From contig NZ_PDJU01000003.1 in assembly GCF_004116455.1 (NCBI RefSeq), forward strand, positions 62,001 to 126,000: 64,000 nucleotides of DNA, given 5' to 3'. Source of the stretch: Arcobacter sp. F155. Lineage in GTDB: Bacteria > Campylobacterota > Campylobacteria > Campylobacterales > Arcobacteraceae. The notes below the pieces were generated by a model that worked only from the letters and a program-made list of their open reading frames with translations, was not told where the DNA came from and made no database searches. This document shows positions 42,371-52,014 of the stretch, one piece after another. Made by a program: the position numbers and the translations under genes. Positions within the stretch are counted from its first letter, which is position 1, and each line of letters starts with the position of its first letter.

Positions 42371-44743
42371 ATGACACAAAAACAGTACAGAGGTTCAATA
42401 AAAAGAAGACTTACTTTAATGATTTTACTAGTTACTTTGATAACTGGTACAGTAGGATATTCTGGTTTTGTTTACTGGAATATGAAATCTCAGTATGACA
42501 AAACTATTGAGCTATCTCGTACTGTTGCAAAAGTATTAAGCCAAGATATTGCAAAACTTATCTTGCTAAAGAAAGTAGCTGTTGCAGCAGATATTACAAG
42601 TAAGTTAAAGTCTTTTGATAATATTGACTCAATGGTTCTTTATAAAACAGATAAAAAAGCTGTTTTCCAATATAGTAAAGACAATAAAAACTTTGAAGCA
42701 AAACCTCTAAAAGATGATTTTGAAAGAATAAGTAGTATTAAAAACAACCTTTTAAAACTCTATGTTGATGCCACATATCAAGGCACAAAACTAGGAGTTG
42801 TTGAGCTAAACTTTAAAGTAAAAACTCTAGGGGATGTAGTAAAAAGAGATATTCCTATTTTAATCTCTATTTCTATAATACTTTTACTTTTATCTTTTGC
42901 CCTTGCAAACTTCTTTGCTAAACGATTTACAAAACCTATTTTAAAACTAGTATCTTTTTTAAGTAAGATTGATATTATCGATTCTTTAAAAAATAGAGCC
43001 AAGACAAATGAAGATAATGAGATAGGCAAACTTTATGATGAAATCAATTATATGCTTCAAAGAATTGAAAACTCTCAAAAAGCTGAAAAGATAGCTGCTG
43101 CTGCTTTTGAAACTAGAAGTGGTATGATGATTACTGATGCAAAGGAAAGAATTCTTCAAGTAAATAAAGCCTTTACTAAAATCTCTGGATATGAAAAAGA
43201 GGAAGTTATAGGAAAAACTCCTAGTGTTTTGAGGTCTGGATATCAAGATGAAAACTTCTATAAAGAGATGAAAGAAAAGCTAAATAAGTATAATCACTGG
43301 AGTGGTGAAATATATAATAAACACAAAGATGGAACAATCTTCCCAGAACACCTAACTATCCAAGCTGTTTTAGATGATGATTTAAATGTGATTTATTATG
43401 TTGCTTCATTTATTGATTTAACTATTCAAAAGGAGACAGAAGCAAAGGTTGAATACCTAAAACAATATGATTCTTTGACTGGATTAGCAAATAAAGAGAT
43501 GCTTTTAAATGAAATACAAACTCACCTAGACAAAAAAGAGCAGTTTAGATGGGGATTACTTCTTTGTTTTGATTTAAAAGATTTTAAGATGATTAACGAC
43601 GCTTATGGTTATAGTGTAGGAGATAAAGTACTTGAGGTAATCACTTCAAAAATAAAGAAGATATTTAACGATGCTTCAATCATAGCTAGAATAGCAGCTG
43701 ATGAGTTTGCTGTTTGGTTTCCGCATATTCACGAACATAAAAACCAAGCCTCTATTGAAGCTAAACTTTTAACAGAGTTTTTAATATCTACTTTATCTGA
43801 GCAAATAAAAATAGAAGATAAAACAATAAACCCTATAATCTACGCAGGACTATCTATTTATAACAAAAACTGCAACAACGCAAATAAGCTACTAAAACAA
43901 GCAGATACAGCTTTACATCAAGCAAAGAAAGAGGAAAAGAGCTTTTCATATTTTGATAAACAAGCACAGAATATGGCACAAAATCATCTTGATACTTATT
44001 CACAACTAATCAAAGCTATAAAAGAGGAGCATTTCAAGCTTTATTATCAACTACAATATGATGATGAAAATCGTGTATATGGAGCAGAAGCTTTAATCAG
44101 ATGGATACATCCAGAAGAAGGAATGATTCCCCCTGATACTTTTATTCCTACTGCTGAAAAGACTGGTTTGATTATTCCTATTGGTTCATGGGTTATAAAA
44201 ACAGCTTGTAAACAGCTAGAAACATGGCAAAAAAGCAAAGAAACATCAAATTGGGTCATTGCTATTAATATTAGTGCAAAACAGTTTCTAGAGGAGGATT
44301 TCGTATCTGTTATTGAAAAGTATCTAAAGCAATACAATGTAAAATCAAATCTTCTAAAAGTAGAACTAACAGAATCAATACTCGCAAAAAGTCTTGAAGA
44401 GGTAAAAGATAAGATGCTTAAAATAAAAGAGTTAGGGGTACAAGTCTCTTTAGATGACTTTGGAACTGGATACTCATCTTTACAATACCTAAGAGAACTA
44501 CCTTTAAATCAAATCAAGATAGATAGGTCTTTTGTAAATAATATCTTAGAAAACAAAGCTGATGAAGCTATTGTTAAAAGTATACTTCTATTTGCTGAGG
44601 CTTTAGACTTGCAAGTAGTTGCAGAAGGAATAGAGACTAAAGAGCAATATGACTTTTTAGTTAGCTTAGGTTGTAAGCTATTCCAAGGTTACTATTTTGC
44701 AAAACCTGTAAAGATAGAAGAAATAGATAGTATTAGTAAATGA
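42371..44743 (+). CDS. Membrane PAS-GGDEF-EAL protein, GGDEF site degenerate
   Basis: A 790-residue sensor: transmembrane helix (12-32), periplasmic domain, second helix (about 160-180), HAMP-like linker, PAS (about 240-355), GGDEF (360-525) and EAL (535-785). The GGDEF signature reads AADEF (in IARIAADEFAVWF), so cyclase activity is unlikely. The EAL domain keeps EALIRW, the Asn and Glu metal ligands, DDFGTGYSSL and the QGYYFAKP end. It is predicted to be a c-di-GMP phosphodiesterase. It is coupled to the rhodanese gene. Confidence 0.9.
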   Translation: MTQKQYRGSIKRRLTLMILLVTLITGTVGYSGFVYWNMKSQYDKTIELSRTVAKVLSQDIAKLILLKKVAVAADITSKLKSFDNIDSMVLYKTDKKAVFQYSKDNKNFEAKPLKDDFERISSIKNNLLKLYVDATYQGTKLGVVELNFKVKTLGDVVKRDIPILISISIILLLLSFALANFFAKRFTKPILKLVSFLSKIDIIDSLKNRAKTNEDNEIGKLYDEINYMLQRIENSQKAEKIAAAAFETRSGMMITDAKERILQVNKAFTKISGYEKEEVIGKTPSVLRSGYQDENFYKEMKEKLNKYNHWSGEIYNKHKDGTIFPEHLTIQAVLDDDLNVIYYVASFIDLTIQKETEAKVEYLKQYDSLTGLANKEMLLNEIQTHLDKKEQFRWGLLLCFDLKDFKMINDAYGYSVGDKVLEVITSKIKKIFNDASIIARIAADEFAVWFPHIHEHKNQASIEAKLLTEFLISTLSEQIKIEDKTINPIIYAGLSIYNKNCNNANKLLKQADTALHQAKKEEKSFSYFDKQAQNMAQNHLDTYSQLIKAIKEEHFKLYYQLQYDDENRVYGAEALIRWIHPEEGMIPPDTFIPTAEKTGLIIPIGSWVIKTACKQLETWQKSKETSNWVIAINISAKQFLEEDFVSVIEKYLKQYNVKSNLLKVELTESILAKSLEEVKDKMLKIKELGVQVSLDDFGTGYSSLQYLRELPLNQIKIDRSFVNNILENKADEAIVKSILLFAEALDLQVVAEGIETKEQYDFLVSLGCKLFQGYYFAKPVKIEEIDSISK

Positions 44744-45089
44744 AAAAATAGCTTAAATATGCTGTTGTAAAGTAGCTAATACTCATACTTAGAAATAAAA
44801 ATCCGCTCTCATATTTTAGTGTCATAACTTCCCCTTTTTTATATTTGATAAGATTATTTTATTAAGGGTTGGTTTCATTCAAGTTACAAAATAAAGAAAG
44901 GCTAAAGCCTTTAAGAGATGATACTTTTTTGTTGAAAAAAGTATCGCAAAAAGCAACCACGGCTTCAAAGCTTGCTAAAGCAAGTGCCTTCATATTTGAA
45001 AACTATTTGCTATGTTGCGGAACTCATAAATAAAAGTGAGTTTGTCACTTTTATTTCTTCAAACAGTCCTCACATATTTCGCAAATATT
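44744..45089. repeat. Hairpin-dense intergenic region (possible dispersed repeat)
   Basis: No gene is seen in this 346-base gap between converging genes. It holds four strong hairpins: AAAGGC/GCCTTT (44897-44912), GATACTTTTTT/AAAAAAGTATC (44920-44945), CTTGC/GCAAG (44971-44984) and a 12-bp stem AAATAAAAGTGA/TCACTTTTATTT (45028-45056). The first two can terminate both flanking transcripts. The whole block resembles intergenic repeat families; copy number cannot be seen from one window. Confidence 0.5.
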
Positions 45090-45965
45090 TTACAAATCCT
45101 CAGCTTTTGCAGATGTGGATTTTTCTTTTAATTCATTATATTTATCTATAATTTTCTGATTTTTACCAAATGCACTTATATCATAGTAAACCAAGTCATA
45201 GAAACTTAATTTTTCTATTTTTATTTTTTCAAAAAAAGAATATTTTTCAACTAAAAACTTAAATTTCCCATTTTCACGAATTATTACATAATAATAAAAT
45301 AATACTAACTCTGCATCAGATATTTGAGATTGTATAATAAATAAGTAGTTTTGAATTTGTTTATATTCTAATTTATTCCGATTATCATAAATTAATATTA
45401 AGATAGATATCAATGTTCTAAAAAATTTAAAGCTTTTTTTCCTTTTAATATTATTAAATAGTATTTTTAACTCTTCTTCTGTTAAATATGTATTATTTAT
45501 TCTAGAGGTATAAAAATCTCCTAAATATTCAGCTAAAGCCTCATCTCCACTATATCTACCTATAAAAAACTTATTTATAACTTCATTATGCAACTTTAAT
45601 AGTTGAAAAAATGTACTCTCAAATATTTGTAAACTAGTTGCTTTATTTTGAAGTTCAAGAGATGTACTTTGTTCTTCTTGAGCTTTTGCAGACTTTGCTA
45701 ACTCTTCTCTTGTTGCACTTAGCTCATCTGACTGTATTTTTATTGTATATAGTAATGCTAAAAAAGCTAAAAATGCTAATATAGGATTTAATGTTCCTCC
45801 TATAAAATCTCCAAAGAAAGCAAAGCTTTGTGTATCTTTTGTAATTACTTTATTTGAAAAAGTATCAATATAAAAAGCAAATATTCCTAAGACAAATATA
45901 ATTGCTGCACTAAAAAGTAATCCTAAATTAAAAAGTGTATTATCTTTTTTCAATATCTTATCCAT
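45090..45965 (-). CDS. Putative phage abortive infection membrane protein (PutAbiC type)
   Basis: A 291-residue protein with two N-terminal transmembrane helices (about 12-33 and 55-73) around FFGDFIGGTLNPILAFLAFL. A coiled coil (75-110, rich in Glu, Lys and Gln) and then a cytoplasmic helical domain starting with FESTFFQLLKLHNEVI follow. That layout matches the putative phage abortive infection family PF16872 as I recall it. It stands alone between hairpin-rich gaps, unlike the operon-packed housekeeping genes around it, so it may be an acquired defence gene. Function is inferred from family name only. Confidence 0.72.
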   Translation of the reverse strand: MDKILKKDNTLFNLGLLFSAAIIFVLGIFAFYIDTFSNKVITKDTQSFAFFGDFIGGTLNPILAFLAFLALLYTIKIQSDELSATREELAKSAKAQEEQSTSLELQNKATSLQIFESTFFQLLKLHNEVINKFFIGRYSGDEALAEYLGDFYTSRINNTYLTEEELKILFNNIKRKKSFKFFRTLISILILIYDNRNKLEYKQIQNYLFIIQSQISDAELVLFYYYVIIRENGKFKFLVEKYSFFEKIKIEKLSFYDLVYYDISAFGKNQKIIDKYNELKEKSTSAKAEDL

Positions 45966-46120
45966 GATTTTTTAAATTATTTAATTATATCTAAAAGTAT
46001 TTTAATAGGTATTTTTGTCAAGATTAAGGCGGAGGAGGTTTTTAGCGAAAGGAGCTTGCTCATGTCAAGTGACTTGAGCTAAAGTTCTGCTCCAACGCAA
46101 AGATTGGTCTAAAAGACCTA
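45966..46120. other. Structured gap downstream of nrdB
   Basis: The 155-base gap contains nested inverted repeats GGAGC...GCTCC with TCAAGTCACTTGA (about 46040-46096) and a short GGTCT/AGACC hairpin (about 46108-46122). In the nrdB direction these would fold in the 3' end of the nrdAB mRNA and may terminate it. Confidence 0.45.
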
Positions 46121-47140
46121 TTAAAAATCGTCGAAGTCTATCGAACCTTTCGAATAGTTAACTACGTTCCCCTCAAAGAAGTTAGTTCTCTGGTCATTAA
46201 ATGATGCATACCCATCAACCCAAGGAATAGGATGCTTCACATTATATTCAGGAGCATAACCAACAGCTTCAAGTCTTCTATCTGCAAGATATTGGATATA
46301 TTGAGTGATAATAGCGTCTGTAAACCCTAAAATCTGTCCTTGAGTAATATATGCACCCCAAGAAGATTCAAGCTCTACAGCCTTTCTAAACATACCTCTT
46401 ACAGTTTGCTCTAATTCAGCTGTAAATAGTTCAGGTCTCTCTTTTCTAGTAGAGTTAATCATATTTTGGAAAAGAAGTAAGTGAGTTACTTCATCCCTTT
46501 GAATAAATCTAATCATCTGTGAAGAACCAAGCATTTTCCCTGATTTTCCAAGGGCATACATAGCAGCAAATCCAGCGTAGAAATATAGACCTTCTAAGAT
46601 TTGGTTAGCAAACATAGCTAAAACCATCTTTTCATCAGTAATATCGCCAGCTAAGTTATGATAAACATCTGCAATATAGTTGTTTTTTTCTCTTAGCTTT
46701 TCATCTGTTTTCCACTTCTCATAAATCTCATCTGTATTATCAGAAATAGACTCAACCATAACTGCGTATGATTTTGAGTGATTTGCCTCTTCATAAGATT
46801 GTCTTGATAAACAAGCATTAATCTCAGGAACAGTGATATATGGATTGATATTATCCATTAGGTTATTTGTTTGTAATGAATCCATAAAGATTAATTGAGA
46901 AAGTACTAAATCATACATTCTTTTTTCTGCTGGACTTAGATACTTATAATCCTTAGCATCACCAGTCATTTGTACTTCTTTAGGGAACCATGTATTTGCT
47001 TCCATTGTATCCCAAAGATTTAAAGCCCATTGATACTTCATCTTTGTGAAGTTAATCATTCCATCTGGATTTCCACCGAAGATTCTTCTTTCGTTGAAAG
47101 TCTCTTTAGAATCTGGATTATATATCGTTTTTCTACCCAC
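46121..47140 (-). CDS. nrdB: Ribonucleoside-diphosphate reductase class I, beta subunit
   Basis: The small subunit of class I ribonucleotide reductase holds the metal-radical cofactor. The 339-residue protein shows [23 protein letters not shown] and [15 protein letters not shown] with the Glu/His metal ligands. It follows nrdA by 76 bases with a T-rich spacer, probably one transcript. The C-terminus ([14 protein letters not shown]) would bind NrdA. Confidence 0.95.
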   Translation of the reverse strand: MGRKTIYNPDSKETFNERRIFGGNPDGMINFTKMKYQWALNLWDTMEANTWFPKEVQMTGDAKDYKYLSPAEKRMYDLVLSQLIFMDSLQTNNLMDNINPYITVPEINACLSRQSYEEANHSKSYAVMVESISDNTDEIYEKWKTDEKLREKNNYIADVYHNLAGDITDEKMVLAMFANQILEGLYFYAGFAAMYALGKSGKMLGSSQMIRFIQRDEVTHLLLFQNMINSTRKERPELFTAELEQTVRGMFRKAVELESSWGAYITQGQILGFTDAIITQYIQYLADRRLEAVGYAPEYNVKHPIPWVDGYASFNDQRTNFFEGNVVNYSKGSIDFDDF

Positions 47141-47216
47141 GTTTGTTTTACCTCTGTTTTTTTGACATTATATATTTTAATTTTAGACTTTTGTATGTAA
47201 AAAGTGTAAGGTTATC

Positions 47217-49601
47217 TTATTGACAACCTGCACACTCCATACTTCTGTCCTCAACATCATTAGAAGCCTCAGGAGATTGAGATCTTAAATAATAAGTTGA
47301 TTTAAGACCTAGCTTCCAAGCTGTAGTATAAATCTCATGTAGATATTTACCACTTGCTTTTTCTAAACTCATAAAGATATTTGTACTTTGCCCTTGGTCA
47401 ATCCATTTTTGTCTAACAGCAGCAGCTTTAATAATATCTATTTGATCTACTTCATATGCTGGTGTATAGTAAACCCAAGTTTCTGGGCTTAGGTTTGGTA
47501 CAACTACAGGAATAAGTCCTGATAAGTTCTCTTCAAACCACTTTCTTTTATAAACTGGCTCAATAGCTTGTGTTGTTCCTACAAGAATTGAAATAGATGA
47601 TGTAGGAGCAATAGCCATTAGGTAACCATTTCTCATACCATTTGCTTTTACTTGCTCTCTTAATGCATCCCAATCATATCCTGCATCAAATAAATCTTTG
47701 TCTACAAGTGCATTTACAGCTTGTGGAGCATGGTCATGAGGCATAATACCCTTTGACCAGTTTGAACCATCAAATGTAGGATAAGTACCCTTCTCTACTG
47801 CTAACTCAGATGAAGATTTAATTGCATTATATGAAATCGCTTCCATAATTGTATCAATCTTCTTAAAGTGGTCTTCACTTCCCCATACAAGCTTTTGCTC
47901 TGCAAGCATTTGAGACTCACCCATAACACCAAGACCAATAGATCTTGATTTTAGGTTTGTAGCTTTTACTTTTCTAAGAGGATAGAAGTTTAAGTCAATT
48001 ACATTGTCAAGCATTCTAACTGCAGTTGGAACAACTCTTTCAATATCCTCTTTTGTAAAGATTCTAGATAGGTTTACTGAAGCTAAGTTACAAACTGCTG
48101 TATCTCCATCAATCTTCTCTTTTTCAACAATAAATACTTTTTTACCGTTGATAGAGTCAAGTGCAGTTACTTTGTTTGCTTTCTTCTCTTGTCCACCATC
48201 TACTAAAACAATATCTCCTTCTTCGTATGTTTCAATTGTTCCATCTTCAAACTCTAATCTAATCTTATAGTGGTTAGGGTTTGTATTTTGGAAAATCTCT
48301 GTACAAAGGTTTGAAGACCTAATATGACCTACGTGTGCATTTGGATTAGCTCTGTTTGCATTGTCTTTAAAGCATAAGAATGGGCTTCCTGATTCAAAGT
48401 AAGAAGTTAATATCTTCTTCCATAAATCTTTTGCTTTGATTCTATCTTTTGTAATAGACTCATCATTTTCATACTCTTCATATCTTTTCTTGAACTCATC
48501 ACCGTGAAGCTCAGATAAATCTTTTACTTCATGTGGGTCAAATAAAGTCCAATGAGAGTCCTCTAAGATTCTTTCCATAAATAGGTCAGTAATCCATAAT
48601 GAAGGGAATAAATCGTGTGCTCTTCTTCTTTCTTCACCAGAGTTTTTCTTTAAGTCAATAAAGTCTGTAATATCCATATGCCATGGCTCTACATATACTG
48701 CAATTGCACCTTTTCTTGTACCTAATTGGTCAACTGCGATTGCAATATCATTTGTGATTTTAAGGAATGGTACAGTACCACCAGCTGCACTTTTATGGTC
48801 ATCAATCATCCCACCTAAAGCTCTGATTTGGTTCCAATCCCAACCAATACCACCACCATACTTAGATAGTAGTGCCATCTCTTTATATCCATCAAAAATA
48901 CCTTCGATGTTATCAGGAGATGAACCGATATAACAAGAACTTAATTGGTGTCTATTTGTTCTAGCATTTGATAATGTAGGAGTTGCAAGCATTACTTCAA
49001 ATTTAGATACTACATCATAGAACTCTTTTGCTCTTTGTTGCTTATTCTCTTCATTTTGAGCTAAGAACATAGCAATAGCCATAAACATATGCTGAGGAAG
49101 CTCTATTGGGTTTCCTTCTTTGTTCTTGATTAAATATCTGTCATATAAAGTTTTAATTCCAAGATAGTTAAATAATAAATCTCTATCTGAATCAATATAG
49201 TCATTTAAATCATCTAAGTCATAGCCTTCACCAAGATTAGGGATTAATCTTCCTGCTTCTTTTCCATACTTTAGATACTCTTTTAAATGGCAATATGGCT
49301 CACCTTTAATACCATGAGTTGATTTCCCAACTCTATGATAAAGGTCAAATAAAAACAGTCTTGCAGCAACAAATGTCCAGTTTGGAACATCTATGTCTAT
49401 TTTCTCTACTGCTGTCTTAATTAGCGCATCTTGGATATCTGCAGAACTCATTCCATCAACAAACTTAATTTGTGCGTCAAGTTCCAACTCAGATTGAGAT
49501 ACTCCATCTAAATCTTTTGTTGCATCGATTGTCATTTTCTGGATTTTAGTAATATCTAAAACCTCTTTTCTCCCATTTCTTTTTTCAATCATAATTGCCA
49601 T
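47217..49601 (-). CDS. nrdA: Ribonucleoside-diphosphate reductase class I, alpha subunit
   Basis: The catalytic subunit reduces ribonucleotides to deoxyribonucleotides. The 794-residue protein has an N-terminal ATP-cone (residues 1-90), active-site cysteines in QLSSCYIGSSPDN and SNLCTEIF, and the C-terminal redox pair CAGC at the extreme end (MECAGCQ). Between NLCTEIFQNTNPN and CNLASVNLS is an extra segment of roughly 50 residues with a beta-rich look, which I recall in Campylobacterota homologues. nrdA precedes nrdB. Confidence 0.95.
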   Translation of the reverse strand: MAIMIEKRNGRKEVLDITKIQKMTIDATKDLDGVSQSELELDAQIKFVDGMSSADIQDALIKTAVEKIDIDVPNWTFVAARLFLFDLYHRVGKSTHGIKGEPYCHLKEYLKYGKEAGRLIPNLGEGYDLDDLNDYIDSDRDLLFNYLGIKTLYDRYLIKNKEGNPIELPQHMFMAIAMFLAQNEENKQQRAKEFYDVVSKFEVMLATPTLSNARTNRHQLSSCYIGSSPDNIEGIFDGYKEMALLSKYGGGIGWDWNQIRALGGMIDDHKSAAGGTVPFLKITNDIAIAVDQLGTRKGAIAVYVEPWHMDITDFIDLKKNSGEERRRAHDLFPSLWITDLFMERILEDSHWTLFDPHEVKDLSELHGDEFKKRYEEYENDESITKDRIKAKDLWKKILTSYFESGSPFLCFKDNANRANPNAHVGHIRSSNLCTEIFQNTNPNHYKIRLEFEDGTIETYEEGDIVLVDGGQEKKANKVTALDSINGKKVFIVEKEKIDGDTAVCNLASVNLSRIFTKEDIERVVPTAVRMLDNVIDLNFYPLRKVKATNLKSRSIGLGVMGESQMLAEQKLVWGSEDHFKKIDTIMEAISYNAIKSSSELAVEKGTYPTFDGSNWSKGIMPHDHAPQAVNALVDKDLFDAGYDWDALREQVKANGMRNGYLMAIAPTSSISILVGTTQAIEPVYKRKWFEENLSGLIPVVVPNLSPETWVYYTPAYEVDQIDIIKAAAVRQKWIDQGQSTNIFMSLEKASGKYLHEIYTTAWKLGLKSTYYLRSQSPEASNDVEDRSMECAGCQ

Positions 49602-49630
49602 ATTGCTTGCCTTTTTCGATTATAAATTAT

Positions 49631-50962
49631 TTATTTTTTAAAAACTCTGTTGAAAATTGCATCTACATTTTTAGTGTAGTATTCATAGTTGAAACACTCT
49701 CTAATTTGCTCTTCACTTAATTTAGCTCTTAAATCTTCGTCAGCTAATAGGTGTCCTAAGTATAGTGATTCACCATTTTCATTTAGAGTTGGTTTCCCTT
49801 GTTGGATTTCTTCCCAAACTTTCATTGCATTTCTTTGAACGATTTTATATGCATCTTCTCTTGAAACACCAGCTTTTGGAAGTTCTAATAATACTCTTTG
49901 AGAGAATACTAATCCACCAGTTTGGTTTAGGTTTTTCATCATATTTTCTGGCATTACTGTTAAGTTTGCGATTACATTATTCATTCTATGAAGCATAAAG
50001 TCAGTTGTAATAAATGCATCTGGTAACCAGAATCTTTCACTTGATGAGTGAGAAATATCTCTTTCATGCCATAATGCAACGTTTTCCATTGCAGGAATAG
50101 CGTGAGCTCTAATTGATCTTGCAAGACCAGTGATATTTTCAGTTAAGATAGGATTTCTTTTGTGAGGCATTGCTGAAGAACCTTTTTGTCCTTTTGCAAA
50201 ATACTCTTCTGCTTCATAAACTTCTGTTCTTTGTAAGTGTCTTACTTGAACTGCAAATTTTTCAATTGAAGAAGCCATTGTAGCTAATGCTGTTGCAAGT
50301 CTTGCATATCTGTCCCTATGAACAACTTGGTTTGAACAAGGCTCAGGTTTTAATCCTAATTCAGCCATTGCATACTCTTCAAGCTCTAAAGGAGCGTGAG
50401 CAAAGTTACCCATAGCACCAGAGATTTGACCTACAGAAATAACTTCCATAGTTTCTTCAAGGTTTTGAAGGTGTCTAGCCATTTCGTCATACCATACTGC
50501 AAGAGTAAGACCAAATGTAATAGGCTCACCATGAATACCATGACTTCTTCCTACCATTAAAGTGAATTTGTGTTCTTCAGCTCTTTTTTTAATAGACTCC
50601 ATTAACATCTTTACATCATCAATAACGATTTTTAAAGAGTCTCTCATTTGTAGTGCAACACCTGTATCAACTGCATCTGAAGAAGTCATTCCGTAGTGGA
50701 ACCATCTTGACTCTTCACCAAGTGACTCAGCAACACTTGTATTAAATGCAATTAAATCGTGTTTTGTAACAGCTTCAATCTCTTCAATTCTCTCTACAGA
50801 GAAAGTAGCATTTTCAACGATTTTTTTACAATCTTCATCAGGGATAAGCCCTAATTTGTTCCATGCTTTAACTGCAGCTTTTTCTACTTCAAGCCATGCA
50901 GCATATCTTGCATGTTGTGTCCAATGTTTTTTCATTTCTTCTCTGGCATATCTTTCAACCAT
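49631..50962 (-). CDS. purB: Adenylosuccinate lyase
   Basis: PurB acts twice in purine synthesis, releasing fumarate from SAICAR and adenylosuccinate. The 443-residue protein has the superfamily signature GSSAMPHKRNPILTEN near residue 262, plus RSHGIHGEPITFG (His) and TSSDAVDTG. ATG 50962 (MVERYAREEM) is preferred to a TTG at 50968 because AAGGG is properly spaced for it. The upstream gap to the divergent RluA gene contains its promoter. Confidence 0.95.
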   Translation of the reverse strand: MVERYAREEMKKHWTQHARYAAWLEVEKAAVKAWNKLGLIPDEDCKKIVENATFSVERIEEIEAVTKHDLIAFNTSVAESLGEESRWFHYGMTSSDAVDTGVALQMRDSLKIVIDDVKMLMESIKKRAEEHKFTLMVGRSHGIHGEPITFGLTLAVWYDEMARHLQNLEETMEVISVGQISGAMGNFAHAPLELEEYAMAELGLKPEPCSNQVVHRDRYARLATALATMASSIEKFAVQVRHLQRTEVYEAEEYFAKGQKGSSAMPHKRNPILTENITGLARSIRAHAIPAMENVALWHERDISHSSSERFWLPDAFITTDFMLHRMNNVIANLTVMPENMMKNLNQTGGLVFSQRVLLELPKAGVSREDAYKIVQRNAMKVWEEIQQGKPTLNENGESLYLGHLLADEDLRAKLSEEQIRECFNYEYYTKNVDAIFNRVFKK

Positions 50963-51111
50963 TTGCAAATCCCTTATTATCTATATTTGTTAAATTTTAT
51001 TAAAAACTTCTCATTTTTTTAGTATGATATGTTATCTAAATTAGCCAAAATTTTATATTAATTTTTGTATATTTTTTGCCTAAAATTTTACTTAATTTCT
51101 AGGACACAATA

Positions 51112-52014
51112 TTGCCATTTACTTTAAAAAAATTTTCAGTTACTAAGGGAAAAACAATCCAAATTGCTTTACTACAGGATTTAACTCTAAGCCCCAAAAT
51201 ATCGAGCCGTATGCTTAGTAAAAGCAGGATATTCAATAGTAACAAAGTACCTTATAAAATATCACAAATTATAGAAGAAGATTTTATATATATGGCTGTT
51301 TTTGAGGGACATACAAGGGGGCTTAAACCTCTTGTTACTTTTTCTGATTTTGCCATATTTGATAAGCCTTCAAACTTAATGATTCATCCTATTTCTAAAA
51401 ATACTGAATACTCTTTACTTGATGAAATAAGATATCACTTTGGAGACAAAGCAAATCAAGCTCATAGAATTGATGCAGAGACTTCTGGTTTAGTTTTAGT
51501 AGGGCGAAACAACAAAACAACAAATGCTCTTGCTACAATGTTTGAGAAAAAAGAGTATAAAAAAGCTTACTTAGCTATTGTAAAAGGAAAACTTGAAGAA
51601 GAGTTAACTATTGATAAAAACCTAAAAAAAGAGGGAAAAGCTATTGGAGTTAGAATGGCTACTTGCTCAAAAGAAGAGGGAAAAGAGTCAATTACAAATG
51701 TTAAACCTCTAAAATACAATAAAGAAAAAGATATAACTCTTGTAGAAGTAAATCCAATTACAGGAAGACAACATCAAATAAGAATACATCTTAACTCAAT
51801 TGGACATACTATTTTAGGTGACCCTATTTATGGAGTTTGTGACGAAGTAGCAGAGGAGTATTTAAATAAGACTATAAAAGATGAAACAAGGGTTGAGCAT
51901 AGTGGTTCATATAGATTATGGCTACAAGCAAACTATTTGGAGTTTAGATACAAAGGTGTGATTTATAAGATTTACTCAAAGAATAAGGATATTTATAAAG
52001 AGTTTGATAACTAG
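51112..52014 (+). CDS. RluA-family pseudouridine synthase
   Basis: A 300-residue enzyme that isomerises uridine in rRNA or tRNA. The catalytic motif is AHRIDAETSGLVLVGRN with the nucleophilic Asp near residue 124. GRQHQIRIHLNSIGHTILGDPIYG is the family's second motif (quoted in part). The N-terminal 60 residues are a degenerate S4-like region. The start is TTG 51112 with AGGA upstream. It converges with the kinase gene with a 4-base overlap of stops. Confidence 0.9.
   Translation: MPFTLKKFSVTKGKTIQIALLQDLTLSPKISSRMLSKSRIFNSNKVPYKISQIIEEDFIYMAVFEGHTRGLKPLVTFSDFAIFDKPSNLMIHPISKNTEYSLLDEIRYHFGDKANQAHRIDAETSGLVLVGRNNKTTNALATMFEKKEYKKAYLAIVKGKLEEELTIDKNLKKEGKAIGVRMATCSKEEGKESITNVKPLKYNKEKDITLVEVNPITGRQHQIRIHLNSIGHTILGDPIYGVCDEVAEEYLNKTIKDETRVEHSGSYRLWLQANYLEFRYKGVIYKIYSKNKDIYKEFDN

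Noticed and set aside
47950-48300. Extra segment in NrdA as an intein or insertion
   Set aside because: It is only about 50 residues, lacks intein splice motifs, stays in frame, and I recall a similar segment in other Campylobacterota enzymes.
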